From a virus, in the IMG/VR virus record IMGVR_UViG_3300045125_000051, positions 1-39,496 of that record: a DNA stretch of 39,496 nucleotides; one strand, 5' to 3'. This document shows, piece after piece, positions 1 through 11,377 of the stretch (positions are counted from its first letter, which is position 1; every line of letters starts with the position of its first letter). Both the position numbers and the translations under genes were made by a program. The notes beneath the pieces are model-generated. The model searched no databases. It worked only from the letters and a program-made list of their open reading frames with translations, and had not been told where the DNA came from.

Positions 1-87
1 GATGTACTTCGTTCAGTTCAATTTGGGTGTTTGGCGCCGTTTTCGCATTTATCGTGAAACGCTTCGCGTTTTTCGTGCGCCGCTTCA
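1..87 (+). other. Nanopore rapid-kit adapter (Mu end), not genomic
   Basis: The first bases match, with basecalling errors, the nanopore Y-adapter (TGTACTTCGTTCAGTT), then the GGGTGTTT linker, then the MuA transposase end used in rapid kits, which reads TTTTCGCATTTATCGTGAAA and ends in GTGCGCCGCTTCA at position 87. Genomic sequence starts at 88. No barcode lies between linker and Mu end, which fits the non-barcoded rapid kit. The identification rests on memory of the adapter sequence. Confidence 0.95.
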
Positions 88-92
88 ACGGA
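88..92. repeat. Left copy of 5-bp MuA target duplication ACGGA
   Basis: ACGGA abuts the left adapter. The same five bases occur at 39393-39397, ten bases before the right adapter. MuA duplicates 5 bp of target. Merging the two copies gives an uninterrupted reading frame across the junction, so this marks where a circle was opened. Confidence 0.6.
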
Positions 93-3000
93 AACCTTTG
101 GCCATTGAGCCATCGGGAACCGCATGGAATACGCATCAGACTCAAACACGCGGAAAGCTCTGGATCTGCCATCTCACGTGTTCCAATCAACGTGACATCT
201 CCAAATCCCCTCAACACCACCCGGCCTTCTCGGTGATGACCCCGATGGACGGAACTGCTAGTCCGCCCATGTTCGCCTTACGGCAAACGCAAGGTTGTCC
301 TGCGTCAAGTTGTGTACAGCCATGAGCGCGGTGCGACCGCTGCTCAAACACCTTCGGGCTGGTGATGTCGAAGCGGCGCGAGAGCGGAACGACGTTCCCG
401 GCCTCGTCGCGGGTGACGGGGTCGGCGAGCGATCTTGTTTTCATTCAGGACAACGGTGAAACGAATGTTCCTTCTGTGTCCATATCTACCAGCTTGAGCA
501 ATGTCATATCCATCTTCCGCGGCAGCGGTCTGTATGTCTTTCCGCCTCCGACCACTCATCGTTCCTTCCAGTCGAACAGCAGTCCGCTCATTACTGCGTC
601 TTCGGCGACACGGATTCCCCGGTTGATCGATCAACAGTCCCATTCTCCATCTTCCGCCCATTTACGAATCCATGAAACGGCTTCCGGTGTTGGCTGCGTC
701 AGATCAAGCGTTCGACCTCCGACATGCAGAAACGCCTAGCGCCACCTTCTTGGCGGCGAGTATTTGTCTGCAACCTGCTTGTCTGTAGTCGTGAAGATTC
801 CCGGTTCACGTAAGTTCGCCGCGGCGATATTCGGTTATCTGTGCTTCGTTGCGATCTCCACGCCAAACGATTTCAGTAAGACCACTCTCGCCCTCGCTGC
901 CTCGTCCACCATCCGCTGCGCCGTGGCCATGTCGCCGCGCTCGACTGCGGCGAGGTAGTCGGCTTGTCGAGGCGCGAGGCCTGGTCAAACGGCCGGCAGC
1001 GCAGCGCGGGAATCGTGTCCAACACTTCCAGCACATCTGTCTTCGTCAGCGTGTCCTCTGTCTCCTGAGTCGCAGATCCTGAGGTGAATCCCGTGTAGCC
1101 CAACTTCTTCGCCCAGCCAGCACTGATGTCATCGACCGATGCCAGCCCGGTTCGTAGGGCGCGACCCGTTGACGCCGCGACGCGGTCGTGAGTCCGTGGA
1201 GTCCTTGCTCTTGTCCAGCAATACGCGATTGATCGCGCCAGCCAGATAGTCGAACGACTCAACGCTGTTCGTGTACTTTCGCGGCATCAATGCCGCCAAG
1301 CACGGTTGCTAATTGCGTCGCACGGCCGGCAGCCATCGCCATCCGCCGGATGCGTAATCCCGGGCGAATCCGCGTTCGTCCAACATGTTTGACAGCGGAA
1401 GCAGTTCAGAAACCCGGTCGCTTGGTGCAGGACTGACCGCCTGCTCAAGCGGCGCAGCCATGCCCTCGCCCTGCACGCGGTACGGGAACCGGCTGCTCGA
1501 GGCTGCGCCGGCCGTCATGTTCATCCTCGCCGCGGTCGTGACGTACGGGTCGCGCACGAACTGCGCGTTCGCACGGGCGGCCTTCTCGTCCATCGCCCCG
1601 GTCGCCATCACCTCGTCGAAGATGCGATCCTCAATGGCGCGCGCTTCCTCGACGAACGTGGTGTCGGCCTGCTCCGCGCTTGCTCCATGATCTGCCGCGC
1701 CTGATCGACGAGCTGGGTGCGGTTCTTCTGGAACTCGGCTGCCTCGGTGACGCTCATCGCGTCAGGCTCCAGCCGCCCAGGTGCGGGAGCATCCGCATTG
1801 CCGATGTCCGATGCGGCGGCGCGAGCCCGCGAACGTGGCGGTCGGGATCGTGATGTCACCTCCGGGAGCCGCGCCCGGCGAAGCTGCTCGCGCAGGCCGG
1901 GGAACGCCTCGTCGAGGCGTCGCATCCGGCACGTTCGACTGCCGGTAAGGATCTCGCGCACCTGGTCGGCATCGACGTAGATCGTCTCCGCGGTCGTGCC
2001 TTCCGCCTGCGAGGGCGATGAACTGCTCCGAACGCCCCGACGGCTCTCGACCGCGCAGCTTGCTGTCCTGCGCGTTCTCGGTCAGCCTCTGGAAGAACGC
2101 AGCCGTGCGCTCGGCGGTGTTCGCGCGCGGCGCGTGTCGTAGGTGAAGTTCGTGCCGGGGGCGATGCCTCCGAGGATCGCCATGCGGCGGCTCCCTCGAC
2201 GCCTGCCTCGAGCGCGCGCTCGACCATGTTCGTGAACCCTCCCTCCGACATGATGACGGAGGACTTGCTGCTCCCGTAAGACGCCAGGCGAGGTCATCGC
2301 CGATCTGCCCGGATATCTCCACGGAGGAACTCCTCTCCGGCGCCCTGCGCCGACCGCCTTCGCGTACTCCTTGCCAGTGTCGCCACTCGCCTTCACTTGC
2401 GCGGTCGGCTTCGCGAGCGCGTTCGCGACGGCGGGGGCGAAACAGGTTCACGCCCATCTTCTTGAGCGCGCTGCCGATCGCAGCCGAACGAGGATCATCT
2501 CGATGGAGGCGTTGACAACGCCGACGCCGATGGCCGCCTTGCGCGCGGCGTGCGGGTCGTAGCCCTGCTCGATCATCTGCTGGTAAGAAATCCCGGCCTC
2601 GGACGCGAACGCCGACCGCGCCGACCCGGCGGCGAACCCGGCGCTAGCGCCAGTTGCCATGCCTGCCGGGACGGTCAGGGCCCGGCAGGGCCGCCGACCA
2701 AGGCCGATGCCGCCGCCCATCGTGGCGCGCCCATCGCGGTCGTTTCGGCGATCTCCGGGATGCTCTCGAACATCTGCCCGACCACCTCCGGAGGTCGTTC
2801 GAAGGCGCCGCCCTCGCGCGTCCAGCGACTTCGAGATCCTTGCTGATCTGCTCGGCTGCTTTCGAGGATCGGGCGACCGCTGCGCTCGGAGGCCCATGAG
2901 GTCATTCGCGCGCCCCATCTCGACGATGGCTCGACGCCCGGTTGAACCGTTGGCGGATGATGTCGCCGGCAGCGGCGGCCATCTCGACTCGCGAGCGACC

Positions 3001-3502
3001 AGCCGCGTGACGTCGTACAGCCCCCTTGAACGGGATGACCTTCGCGAACCACGAGTTCTGGAACAGGCGCTCCGTGTTTGACAGCGTGTCAGCATCGTGG
3101 CGTGCGCGATCTCGGCGAACTCTCGTTTAGCGAGGTAGCCGGCGAGGATCGGGTCGCGGCGCATCGGGTCGCGGCGCTCCATCTCCTCGACGAGCGCGCG
3201 CTGCGAGAAGGTCATCCATGTTCCGCATCGCGATGTCGGTGCCGGCGCCGAACTGCTCGCCAGAGCTTCTTGGCGGCGGCTGCCTGGTCAGGATTCACCT
3301 TCGCGACGCCGACCATTCCGGCCATGAGTGCGTCCTTGCGCTCTCGAGCCATCTGCGCGGCAACGGGATCGAATCCCAGTTCCTGCGGACGGAACTGGGG
3401 GATGCTCCGCTCTACTGACATCTCCTCTGCGACAGGGTCGGGAACGTTCTGCGAGGGTGCGAACTCGGCCATGCGCTCGTTGATGTCTTCGATCACTTCC
3501 AC
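88..3502 (-). CDS. Giant polyvalent virion protein, N-terminal part
   Basis: N-terminal part of a very large phage protein whose C-terminal part lies at 34442-39407; the gene is cut by the adapters. GTG at 3502 follows a strong AGGAAGGGGA Shine-Dalgarno and overlaps the end of the preceding gene. In order I see FGAGTDIAMRN, a helical region (TLSNTERLFQNSWF), a glycine/alanine-rich probable membrane segment (GMATGASAGFAAGSARSAF) followed by GVGVVNASIEM, a region around FFQRLTENAQDSKLR, and near the left end MAVHNLTQDNLAF-MGGLAVPSIGV-FGDVTLIGT-SDAYSMRFP. These blocks recur in the multi-domain polyvalent proteins of podoviruses, which are injected with the DNA and often carry peptidase, transferase or anti-host domains. 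More than ten indels break the frame. Enzymatic activity of this half is unknown. Confidence 0.75.
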
Positions 3503-5297
3503 GGCTTTCCCCTTCCTGATCCACCACTCGCGGATGTCTGCTGCGCTCGAGATTGGCGACCCCTGAACGCGCTCGAGCGCGGCGCGCGCCATGCGAGCCT
3601 GCACCAGCGGAACCTCGTGGCCCTCGATTGGAACCACCGCCTCGGCGATCTGCTCCGGAGTCATGGTCGCGACCGGGATGTCAAGGTTGGATTCGAGGAA
3701 GTCGAACCCGAGGAACGAACGCTTGATGCGCGCCGTTTCCATGATGGCTCGGTCGATGATCGGCTGCTTCTCACGGTCGGACATCTTGCGAGCCGAGGCG
3801 CTCCTCTTTCGAGCGCGACCATCTTGCTGATGTTGTCGCGAAGGATGACGGACGCCTTGACGTCACGCCTTCCTCGCCGCTGCTCGGGTTGACGAGGCGC
3901 TTCGAGTCCGTTGTCGATCCAGAGTGCGATTGATCTGCTGCGCGTCAACGGTCGCATCGAGGATCGCCGCCGGCTTGCCGAGCGAGTCGGCGAGCTTGCG
4001 GTACGTCTCTGGCGTCAGCCGACGCCAGTTCTGCGACAGGAACTCCGGAGTCAGCTTCTTCGGATCGGTGTAGACATCGTTCAGCACCGCCTCGTCGTTG
4101 CGACGTCCCTGCCCTGCAGGAGCCGCTCTCGATCGGTCGGCTTCAGCGCGCCCCACCACGGGATCGACGCCGCCGACGTCGTTGCCGGGAACCGCGAGGA
4201 ACTGCTCGACGTTGTCGAGCTGGACGCGGTACTCCTCGTTGACGAGAGCCTCGTCCTGCGCGTACTCGGTGCGGAGCTGCGACTGCACCATGCGGCGCAT
4301 CGTGACGTCCTCAATGCCGTCCGCTCGCTCGAGCGCGGCGCGGAGGGTTCTCGGCGGCGCGCTGTCCTCGGTCGCCTCCTCGCCGTACCTGCCGAGGTTG
4401 CTCTCGGCGCGGACGATGCCCTGCGTTCGGATGCTGCGCGACAGCTCGATCACGGTCGCGCGGTCGCGGTTCGCGTCGAGCGATCCCTGGAGCCGCTCGG
4501 TCACCTTCCCGTCCACCGTCCCGGAAATCTGCTCGAGGAAGGTGGCCGCCTCCTCGTACTTGTTGCCGCGCATCAGCTCGCCGACCACGCCCGTCGCGAC
4601 GCGGTCGTAGACCTTCTGCTCCATCGCCTTCATCTGCGCCGAGTCGGCGGGGATGCCCATCTCCCGCGCCGGCGGCGCGGATGCTGTTCAGCGCGACGCC
4701 GAGGTTCACCTCGTACTCCTTGACGCCGAACTTCTCACCCGTCATCGGGTCGAGCGCGTCCTTGTTTCCGTATGCCACGACCGCCATGTCGGCGCGCTGC
4801 TCGCTGCGCGCGACGCTCTCGCTGATGTTGTACTTCTTGACCTGGTCGTTCCTGTGCGCGAGCATGCGCCGCCTGGAACGATGCCATCAGCTCCTCGCCA
4901 GCACGGGCGCGAACGCATCGCCTTCTGCGCGTGTCCGTTGACCCGGCCCGTCCGCGACGGTCGCGCCGATCTGCGACATCTGCTCCGTGGTCGGCTGGAA
5001 CTGCGTGTCCGCGTCCTTGCCTCCCGTGGACGGGTACTGCGTCGAGGAGGCGGTTGAACGCCGTGATCGTCTCGGCGATCGGCCTGCTTCGCCGCGCCCT
5101 CGTCGAGCGCGTCCTGAATGCTCGAGCCGACCCGGAACGCCACGTTGCCGGCGGCGGTCATCGTGCGCCGAGTTCGACCATCTGCCTCGGTGCGAGGTTC
5201 TCCATCGGCGCGACGCCGGGAGCCCGCGAACTGCCCGATGTCGCCGCCGCCCTGCGGCGCGACCTGCGGCACGAATGTGGTCGGGTACGGTTGGCAT
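3493..5297 (-). CDS. Internal virion protein, gp15-like position
   Basis: About 600 residues, starting MPTVPTTFVPQVAPQGGG four bases after the stop of the gp14-like gene. It is mostly predicted helix, with segments such as MTAAGNVAFRVGSSIQDALD, YNISESVARSEQRADMAV, DPKKLTPEFLSQNWRRLTPE and FLGFDFLESNLDIPVATM. The last block resembles the C-terminus of long internal virion proteins in T7-like podoviruses. Its place between the gp14-like protein and the giant polyvalent protein matches the T7 order gp14-gp15-gp16, where these proteins form the ejection channel. At least six indels. The stop is taken as the TGA at 3493-3495, which overlaps the next gene's GTG start region. Function is assigned by position and composition, not by a specific motif. 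Confidence 0.65.
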
Positions 5298-5300
5298 GGT

Positions 5301-5984
5301 TCAGAGCCTCTGCGTCGAAACGCCGGACAGGAGTTCCTCGATGCGCTTGTTGCGCGCCCACATCGATGCGATGTCGGCTGCGCTCCCCAGCAGCTCGTCG
5401 AGCGACAGGCCGGGGTAGATCGTGTTCGCGCTCGCTCGCAGGTTCTGCGCGACAGGTCGCTCATCAGCGCCTGCGTCCCGATGTTGAACGCCTGGAGCTT
5501 GGCGGCCTCCTGCGCCCGGACGTTCGCCGCGCTCATTGACAGGCGGTCAATCTCCTTCGTGACGTCCATGCTCGCCACGACCTCCTGCGCCGGAGCCGAC
5601 GCGAGCTGGATTCCTCGTGCGGCCATGCCGGCGGGCGCTCGCGCGCCTGACCCGCTCGCATGGTGTATGCGCCGATCTGCCGCTGCCCTGCTCGCCCATC
5701 ATGGCGGCGGTGAACTCCGCGCCGCGCTGGTTGATCCGGCCCATCTGGGCGGCGAACGCCTGGTTCTGCGCCTGCATCCGCAGCTGGTTCTGCTGGTTCT
5801 GCGCCGCGTAGAACGAGCCGATGGCGCTGTTCGCTGCGCCGAAGATCGACACGACCGAGGCCGAGCGTCGTCGAGTCCCTGCGCGAACCCGCTCGTCCAT
5901 GACGGTGCCTCGCTCGCCGTGCCCGACGAGGAAGGTCGAGGATTCGCCGTAGAGCGGGCTTTGTGCGGTCGCTTGCAGTGCCAT
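5301..5984 (-). CDS. Internal virion protein, gp14-like
   Basis: About 225 residues, starting MALQATAQSPLYGES. The middle has the pattern FGAANSAIGSFYAAQNQQNQ followed by long alanine/glutamine-rich helix (NQAFAAQMGRINQRGAEFTA), then GIQLASAPAQEVVASMDVTK and KEIDRLSMSAANVRAQEAA. This is the usual layout of the small internal virion protein (T7 gp14 type) in podoviruses: a short hydrophobic stretch followed by coiled coil. It sits between tail tubular protein B and the gp15-like protein as in T7. Three or four indels break it, near 5870, 5670 and 5440. Start ATG lies two bases from the previous stop. Confidence 0.7.
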
Positions 5985-5985
5985 G

Positions 5986-8742
5986 TCAGCCTCCGATCAC
6001 GACCTCTGCGGTCATGCCGACGATTGTGACGGGCAGGATCTGCCTGCCGGACAACGATGTACCCGTCCTGGTTCCAGGACGAGCGTGATGTCAATGCCGA
6101 TCTCCTCGGTCTTCATGTCCAGGCGGCGAGCCATACGGCTCCGTCGTTCGCTGCTTGAACTCGACGAGGCGCGAGCCGCTCGGGCCGACGAAGATGCCGC
6201 TCGAGCGGTACACGCGCAGGTTCACCCTTGTTGACGTTCTTGACGCGACCCTGCCCGAACGCCCTCCATCTGGATCGCCATCGGGAGGGTGTTCGGCTCC
6301 GACGTCGTACGGCGAGCCGACGTGCACGACGGTCGCCGGCACGATCCAGTGCGGTTGCCCCGTCGAGGTCACGACCCGCTGCGTCATCACTGCGCCGTCC
6401 GCCAGGATGCTGACGGTCTTGCCCTTCGAGGTGAGTCAGTCCGCTGACGGTGTCCCGCGCGAAAGCCCAGACTGCCGTGGCGACGCCACGCAGCGCGACC
6501 GGCAGCAACCTTGTCCACGCGAGCGGTCGCCACGGTCGTGGACGTCGTTGACAGGATCGTGAGCCGGTACTCGTCCGTGCCGTTGGTCAGAACGATGGCG
6601 TCGCCGACGTCCGTGGTCGCGCGGGAACTGGAAGATGGCCGCTGCTTGCCGTGATCGTCAGCACTTCGGCAGGACGTCCAGGTCGTCCCGCCCGTGACCG
6701 TCACCGTGGTAGCGGTCGTGTTGTTCGCCGTCGTAGGTCAGGCCGCTGTCAACGAAGAACGCGTCCTCGAGGTCGGTGAAGTTCCGAGACTCCATGCGCT
6801 CGACGTAACGCTTCGTGCTTCCGCCGATGGTGCGGCGCACGGCCACGTAGAGCGCGTCCTCCGCGCCCTCGGCGACCGTGCAGCAGCTCTCGAACGCGCC
6901 GTCCGTTTCGTGCTGGTGCCACGCGCCGACCTGCTGCTCCGGGATGTAGGTCAGTCCGAGCAGCTTCCGCGCTTCGAGGACACGAACCGCAGCAGCGGCT
7001 GCGGAGCGCGCTTCGCGTATGCCATGTCAACGATGTCGAACTCGTCGAACAGGTGCGAGGCTCGAGATCGACAGGTCATCGTGACGAATCCGCTCGACTG
7101 CCATGAGTACCCGAGTTCGCGAACGTGACCGCCTCGAGCAGAGCAGTACACGACGGTGTTGTTCACGATCTGCGGCTGCACGTTGTTCGCGCCGATGTAG
7201 GACTGCGGTCGCACCGAGATCGTGGTCGGCGTGATGGTGTCGCTGTTGACCGGATGACACACGCCATTCGGCTGCGCTCGTCAGGAGCGGAAGCTGCGTG
7301 AGCGGAACGACGTGGCGGATCGGTGTTCGCCTCGCGAGCTGCGACGCGAAGGTTGATCCGGTCGGTGTCCTGCAACGGGATGTGGTGCGACATGTCGCTT
7401 TCCGTTCCGATCTGGCGTCATCCACATCGTCTGCGGTGCGTTCGTTCGTGCCGGCGAACACGCGGCGCTGCTCGAAGTACGAGACGGCGCCAGGATAGTT
7501 GTTCGCGCTGTTGAACACCGTCTCGACGACAGGCGGAGAAATCTCCATGTCCGGCGCGATGTTGTTGTCAACGAACGAGGTTCCTGACGTCTGGCCGATG
7601 TAGCCGTACAGGCCGGACTGGCGCTTGTGCAGCGTTGTATCGGCTGGCTCCAGTGACGGCAGTCCCAGGAGATCGTGTTGGACGCACCGGTAACGGAAAG
7701 GTTGTTCGTTACGCGCAGGATGGCAGGTGACGCGGGAGTTTCGTCGGTTCCAGCCTCTGAAATAGCGGTCGACGCTAGAGTTCGTGATGCTCAAAGTACC
7801 AGGGCCGTGACACATGACCAGTTGCCGTCCGCTTCGTGTACGTGCCGGTGAAGTTGGTGTTCGGCCCCGGTGTCGTATTCGCGAAGCTGGATGAGTATGC
7901 AACCGTCGAGTGTGGACGGTGTAGTACTTGTTGTTGACAGTTCGCACATCACAGCTGACGCCGCTGATGCAGATCGTGTCCGCCATCGCGATGTGAGACG
8001 TTCTGAGCTCGCCGGATCGCGATCGTGTCCCGTACCGCAGTATCGACTCCGGTTGGTGATGCTGTATCCCTGCTCCCACGTTGCCGTTACCGTAGGAGCT
8101 CGGTCGGCGCGATGTTCGCGGCGAACGTGATCGTCGTGAGCAGTCCACGTCGGTCGCGCCACAGCCGGCGAAGCTCTCGAGGCGCGTAGTTCGGGTGAGA
8201 CGAGCGTGAGGACGTCAGCGCTTTGCACGTGGTGGATGTCGAGAACAGGTCTGCCGACGAAGTACGGAGACGGGATCTCGTAGATCCCAGCCGGCATCGC
8301 GTACCAGTAGGCACGCGTTCGGCGGCGCGTTCCCGGTGGTTGCCGCGACGCAGTAGTAGTTCACGCCGCCGCTCGAGACGAGGTCGCCGACCACGAGTAT
8401 GCGGTCGCACGCGTCGTAGGCTGCCGGCGTTCCAGGCCCGAGCGTGGCGGCCTGCGTATGGAACCGGATGTACCGCGCGCCGAGTCTCGATCACCATCGT
8501 CTGCGTGGTGCTGTACGTGAACGGCAGCAGGCGCGACTGGTCTTCTTGAGTCGTTCTTGACCTCGCGGCACGAAGCGCTGTCCGGCTCGGTTCTCGGCCG
8601 GCACCCTGCGGCAACGCTATGAAGTTCGCAGCTTGAGCGCAGCGCCCGTCTGGAACTTGACGTCATCGATTCGCCCGAACATCTCCGGGCTGACACTTCG
8701 CCGCCGGCGAACGAATCGGTAGTACGTGCGCGTTTGTGGCAT
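5986..8742 (-). CDS. Tail tubular protein B, T7 gp12-like (nozzle)
   Basis: About 918 residues after frame repair. It starts MPQTRTYYRFVRR and ends TAEVVIGG. Recognisable blocks are LLPFTYSTTQTMVIE and ALPQGAG near the N-terminus, YYCVAATTGNAPPN, IYEIPSPYF, HVQSADVLTLV with HPNYAPREL, KRQSGLYGYIGQTSGTSFVD, NNYPGAVSYFEQRRVFAGT, YIGANNVQPQIVNNTVVYC, YVERMESRNFTDLEDAFFVD and LRVYRSSGIFVGPSG. The motif order matches the long nozzle protein of podovirus tails, which closes the tail tube below the gp11-like adaptor. Fifteen or more indels fragment it. Immediate neighbours (gp11-like upstream, gp14-like downstream) support the call. Confidence 0.85.
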
Positions 8743-8746
8743 CGAC

Positions 8747-9445
8747 TTACCTCCCGCTCGATCCAGGTGGACGATGTGTTCGACCTTGACGTCGCGCTGG
8801 CTTGCGTCGGACGCCCGCGCCTGCTGGAGATAGGTCAGCCATCATCTGCTGCGCATCGCTTCGGCCTCGGCGGCACCCTGCAGCGGCCTTGACAATCAGG
8901 GCCGGCAAGCAATGACGCGAGGTGCCACGACAGCGCAATGGCAAACAGCGGATCGAACTTCGTCGGAGTCGGTGACGAGCGCCTGATACCGCAGGATGCG
9001 CGTTCTTCCTGATTGGTGTAGATGACCTTGTTGCCGAGCGTGTCCGTCTCGATGACGTACGCGCTGCGGGACGTAGGTTCCTGCGCCGACGAACGGCGTG
9101 TTGATCGCATCGCCAGTACCGGTAATCGGTCGGCGGGATATGGACGCGATCGTGTAGTCGTCTTCGACCTCGGGCGGAAGCACTGCCACGGCGGCCATCA
9201 TGTCGCCGGGACCGCATACGCGTACTTCCACATGGTGTACGGCATGGTGACCTGCGCGAGCGCGACGCGCCGTGACGCGAAGCTCCACGTTGTGCATCTG
9301 GAGGAGGCGTGTCGCGCGCGATGGGGTAGAACCGCTGGCACTGTTCTGCCTGCGCCGATCCCTCCGGTGGGTCGATGCCGGCGACGGTTGCATTGTCTCC
9401 GAGATGTGCGAGCGCGAGGTTGCAGATGTCAACGACCGACGGCAT
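8747..9445 (-). CDS. Tail tubular protein A, T7 gp11-like (adaptor)
   Basis: About 232 residues. The N-terminus MPSVVDICNLALAHLGDNAT, then PPEGSAQAEQCQRFYPIARD, is characteristic of gp11-like adaptor proteins that ring the portal. Later pieces VAVLPPEVEDDYTIASI, KVIYTNQEERA and RCAADDG-type alanine-rich helix follow the same family layout, ending PPGSSGR. A strong GGAGG ribosome site directly before the ATG overlaps a TGATAG double stop. Four or more indels. It lies between the small protein at 9555 and the gp12-like gene, as expected for the head-tail junction module. Confidence 0.8.
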   Translation of the reverse strand: MPSVVDICNLALAHLGDNATVAGIDPPEGSAQAEQCQRFYPIARDTPPPDAQRGASRHGASRSRRSPCRTPCGSTRMRSRRHDGRRGSASARGRRRLHDRVHIPPTDYRYWRCDQHAVRRRRNLRPAARTSSRRTRSATRSSTPIRKNAHPAVSGARHRLRRSSIRCLPLRCRGTSRHCLPALIVKAAAGCRRGRSDAQQMMADLSPAGAGVRRKPARRQGRTHRPPGSSGR

Positions 9446-9554
9446 GACGGCCTCCTATCAGCGAGCAGGAGGGGCGCCGTGGTTTCCCGCCGACTCCCCT
9501 CCTTGTTCACGTTCACGAATCGTGGAGATCACTCCGTGACCCGCAGCCTCGGAT

Positions 9555-9743
9555 CTATCCTCCTTGCGCAGACGTCGCGGCGGCGCGCTCGGATGCGTTC
9601 GGGTACGTGTTGCCGGAACTCCATCGGCTCGAGATACTCGAGGTTGATGGTTGTACGGACCCGTTGTAGTCGAAGACGTCTCCGGGCTGTCGCAGACCGT
9701 TGATCCACGAAGCAGAGGAACCTTTGCCTTGACCTTCGCGCAT
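9555..9743 (-). CDS. Small hypothetical structural-module protein
   Basis: About 62 residues starting MREGQGKGSSASWINGLRQP and ending RAAATSAQGG, between the Bbp16-like cement protein and the gp11-like adaptor. The ATG follows TGATAGGAGA, so stop and ribosome site of neighbours overlap. The segment around LEYLEPMEF appears only after changing frame, so one indel is likely in the middle. I recognise no domain. About 110 bases without a gene separate it from the next start and hold that gene's ribosome site. Confidence 0.45.
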   Translation of the reverse strand: MREGQGKGSSASWINGLRQPGDVFDYNGSVQPSTSSISSRWSSGNTYPNASERAAATSAQGG

Positions 9744-9755
9744 GAGTTTCTCCTA

Positions 9756-10272
9756 TCAGGCTGACCACGAACCCGCCGGCGTACACGCGGCGATCCTGGA
9801 CGTCGATCACGATGTCTCCACGCACGGTTCCGGCCGTGTACGTGCCAGATCGTGACCAGGTTGGCACCGAGGTATCGCTGAAGCGATCCAGCCGCGCTGC
9901 TGCTGTGGAGTGATACGCACCACGATCTGCGTGCCGAGCCGTGAGGTTGGCGGTGGCAATCGAGCCGACTCTCGCCGCACACCAGCGGGGTGGTGTCGAG
10001 GTCAGAAGTGCTGTCCGTCACCGCCTGGAACGCGACGTTGGTACCACCAGCGAGTGCGGTGGTGACAGTGAAGATCACGCAGCAGATCGCTGCCGGCACC
10101 AACATCCACGGTCTGCGTCCCCTGCGCGATGGTGTACAGGCTTCCGCTCGCGGTGGCAACGTAGCTGGTGTTGGAACGAAGATCGACCACATCGGCGCAG
10201 GTCATACGTACCAGCCGAGAGGCTTGCTCCGGTCGCGAACGATCCGAGAGCGAGGTTGTTGTCAAGAATCAT
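9756..10272 (-). CDS. Bbp16-like capsid cement protein
   Basis: About 170 residues starting MILDNNLALGSFATGASLSA, followed by a beta-rich body with FTVTTALAGGTNVAFQAVTD, LQRYLGANLVTIGTYTAGTV and a C-terminus near VYAGG. The start, the YLGANL block and the location immediately after the major capsid gene match the Bbp16 family of capsid cement/decoration proteins first named in Bordetella phage BPP-1. Such proteins stabilise the expanded shell from outside. Four indels (around 10200, 10080, 9950 and 9850). The stop is followed by TGATAG with a ribosome site for the next gene. Confidence 0.75.
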
Positions 10273-10299
10273 GAGTGAGTCCTTTCTGCCTATGTCCTA

Positions 10300-11359
10300 T
10301 CAGGACACGGCGAGCTTCGGTGTTGATGAGGTGATCGACGCGGCGGCACGGAACTCCGAGGAACGACAGCCACGAAGTCGGGGGTGCCGAACTGCGACAG
10401 ACCCTGGTTCACGGCACAGAACGTTCTGCGCGCGATCCATCGCCTGGATCGACAGGCCGGCATGAACCGTGCGGTTCATGTAGAAGGCCGGACGTCCCAT
10501 CGCCATGTTCGGGATGCGGTACAGGGCGCGAGCCATGCACTTGACGAGCTGCGTGGCAACGTTGGACGCCTGCGTGCCGGTAGTCGCCTGGAGATGCGCT
10601 CGATGTCGATGTTCGCGATGCGAACGACGTAGCGCCAGTCCTTCACGACCAGACCGTTCTTCCACTGGTAACGGGTGGCATACGCCTGCATGCGCTCCGT
10701 GGCCGATGCGGTCGATGCACCGGAACTCGAGGGCGTGTAGACGGTCTGCTCGCCGAGATCCTCATGCATGAGGCCAGCGGTGCTGCCCTTCGGGAACGGG
10801 CAGTACACCGTGTTGTCGCCCCACACGACGAGATACACCGAGGTGTTGTCGCTGCACCGGTGCCGCCGGCACTCGATCACGTTCTGGCTGTTGTTGACGC
10901 TCGCCGAGAGCGACGAGTACCGAGCCGCAAGGCCGAGGAACGACTTCGGCTCGATGGCGGGGTTGCCATAGAACATGGTCGCGGCCTGCGTCTGGTTCAT
11001 CGCCTCGAGGAAGGCGACGTCCTCGGACAGGCGGAACTGGGCGGTGTTGCCGTTGAGCATCGCGAGATCCTTGTCAACCTCGCTGCGAGCCTCGAGGATG
11101 CCGCAAGCCTCATCGACCTGCGCGGTCGTGGACTTGCTGCTCGGGACGCCCTGGTTGAGGGCGCGCCAGTAAACGGCGGGAAGGCCGGTGCGGATGATGA
11201 CGCGCTCGCCGGTGGGCAGGTTGCCCTCCTTGAACACGGCGTCCTCGAGGATCTCGTTGGACTGCGAGAGGGTTCCGCGATGACCGGGACGCGGCCCTCG
11301 GGATCGGTGCGCTTCGCCCAGTCGGCGAGCGTCAGGTTGCTGCTGGTGAGAACTGCCAT
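10300..11359 (-). CDS. Major capsid protein (podovirus type)
   Basis: About 350 residues. The N-terminus MAVLTSSNLTLADWAKRTDP is typical of the HK97-fold capsid protein of this podovirus group. It continues FKEGNLPTGERVIIRTGLPA, STTAQVDEACGILEARSEVD, FRLSEDVAFLEAMNQTQAAT, MFYGNPAIEPKSFLGLAARY, NTSVYLVVWGDNTVYCPFPK, WRYVVRIANIDIERIS and MGRPAFYMNRTVHAGL, and ends near VDHLINTEARR. Indels lie near 11280, 10860, 10600 and 10370. Scaffold gene upstream and cement gene downstream complete the head module. The family call is by recalled motif order. Confidence 0.9.
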
Positions 11360-11377
11360 TTGAGAAGTTCCTTGTGG

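Noticed and set aside
2-325. ORFs reading through the left end (for example from position 2 or 27)
   Set aside because: Their first 29 codons are adapter sequence, and the true gene here runs leftward on the other strand.
3911-4723. A 270-codon plus-strand ORF rich in leucine, arginine and alanine
   Set aside because: It mirrors the codons of the gp15-like gene on the opposite strand and has no ribosome site.
5271-5297. Possible extra copy of the ACCGTACCC late motif
   Set aside because: The match comes from codons for the MPTVP start of the gp15-like protein, lacks CGTAA, and has no TANNTT at the right distance.
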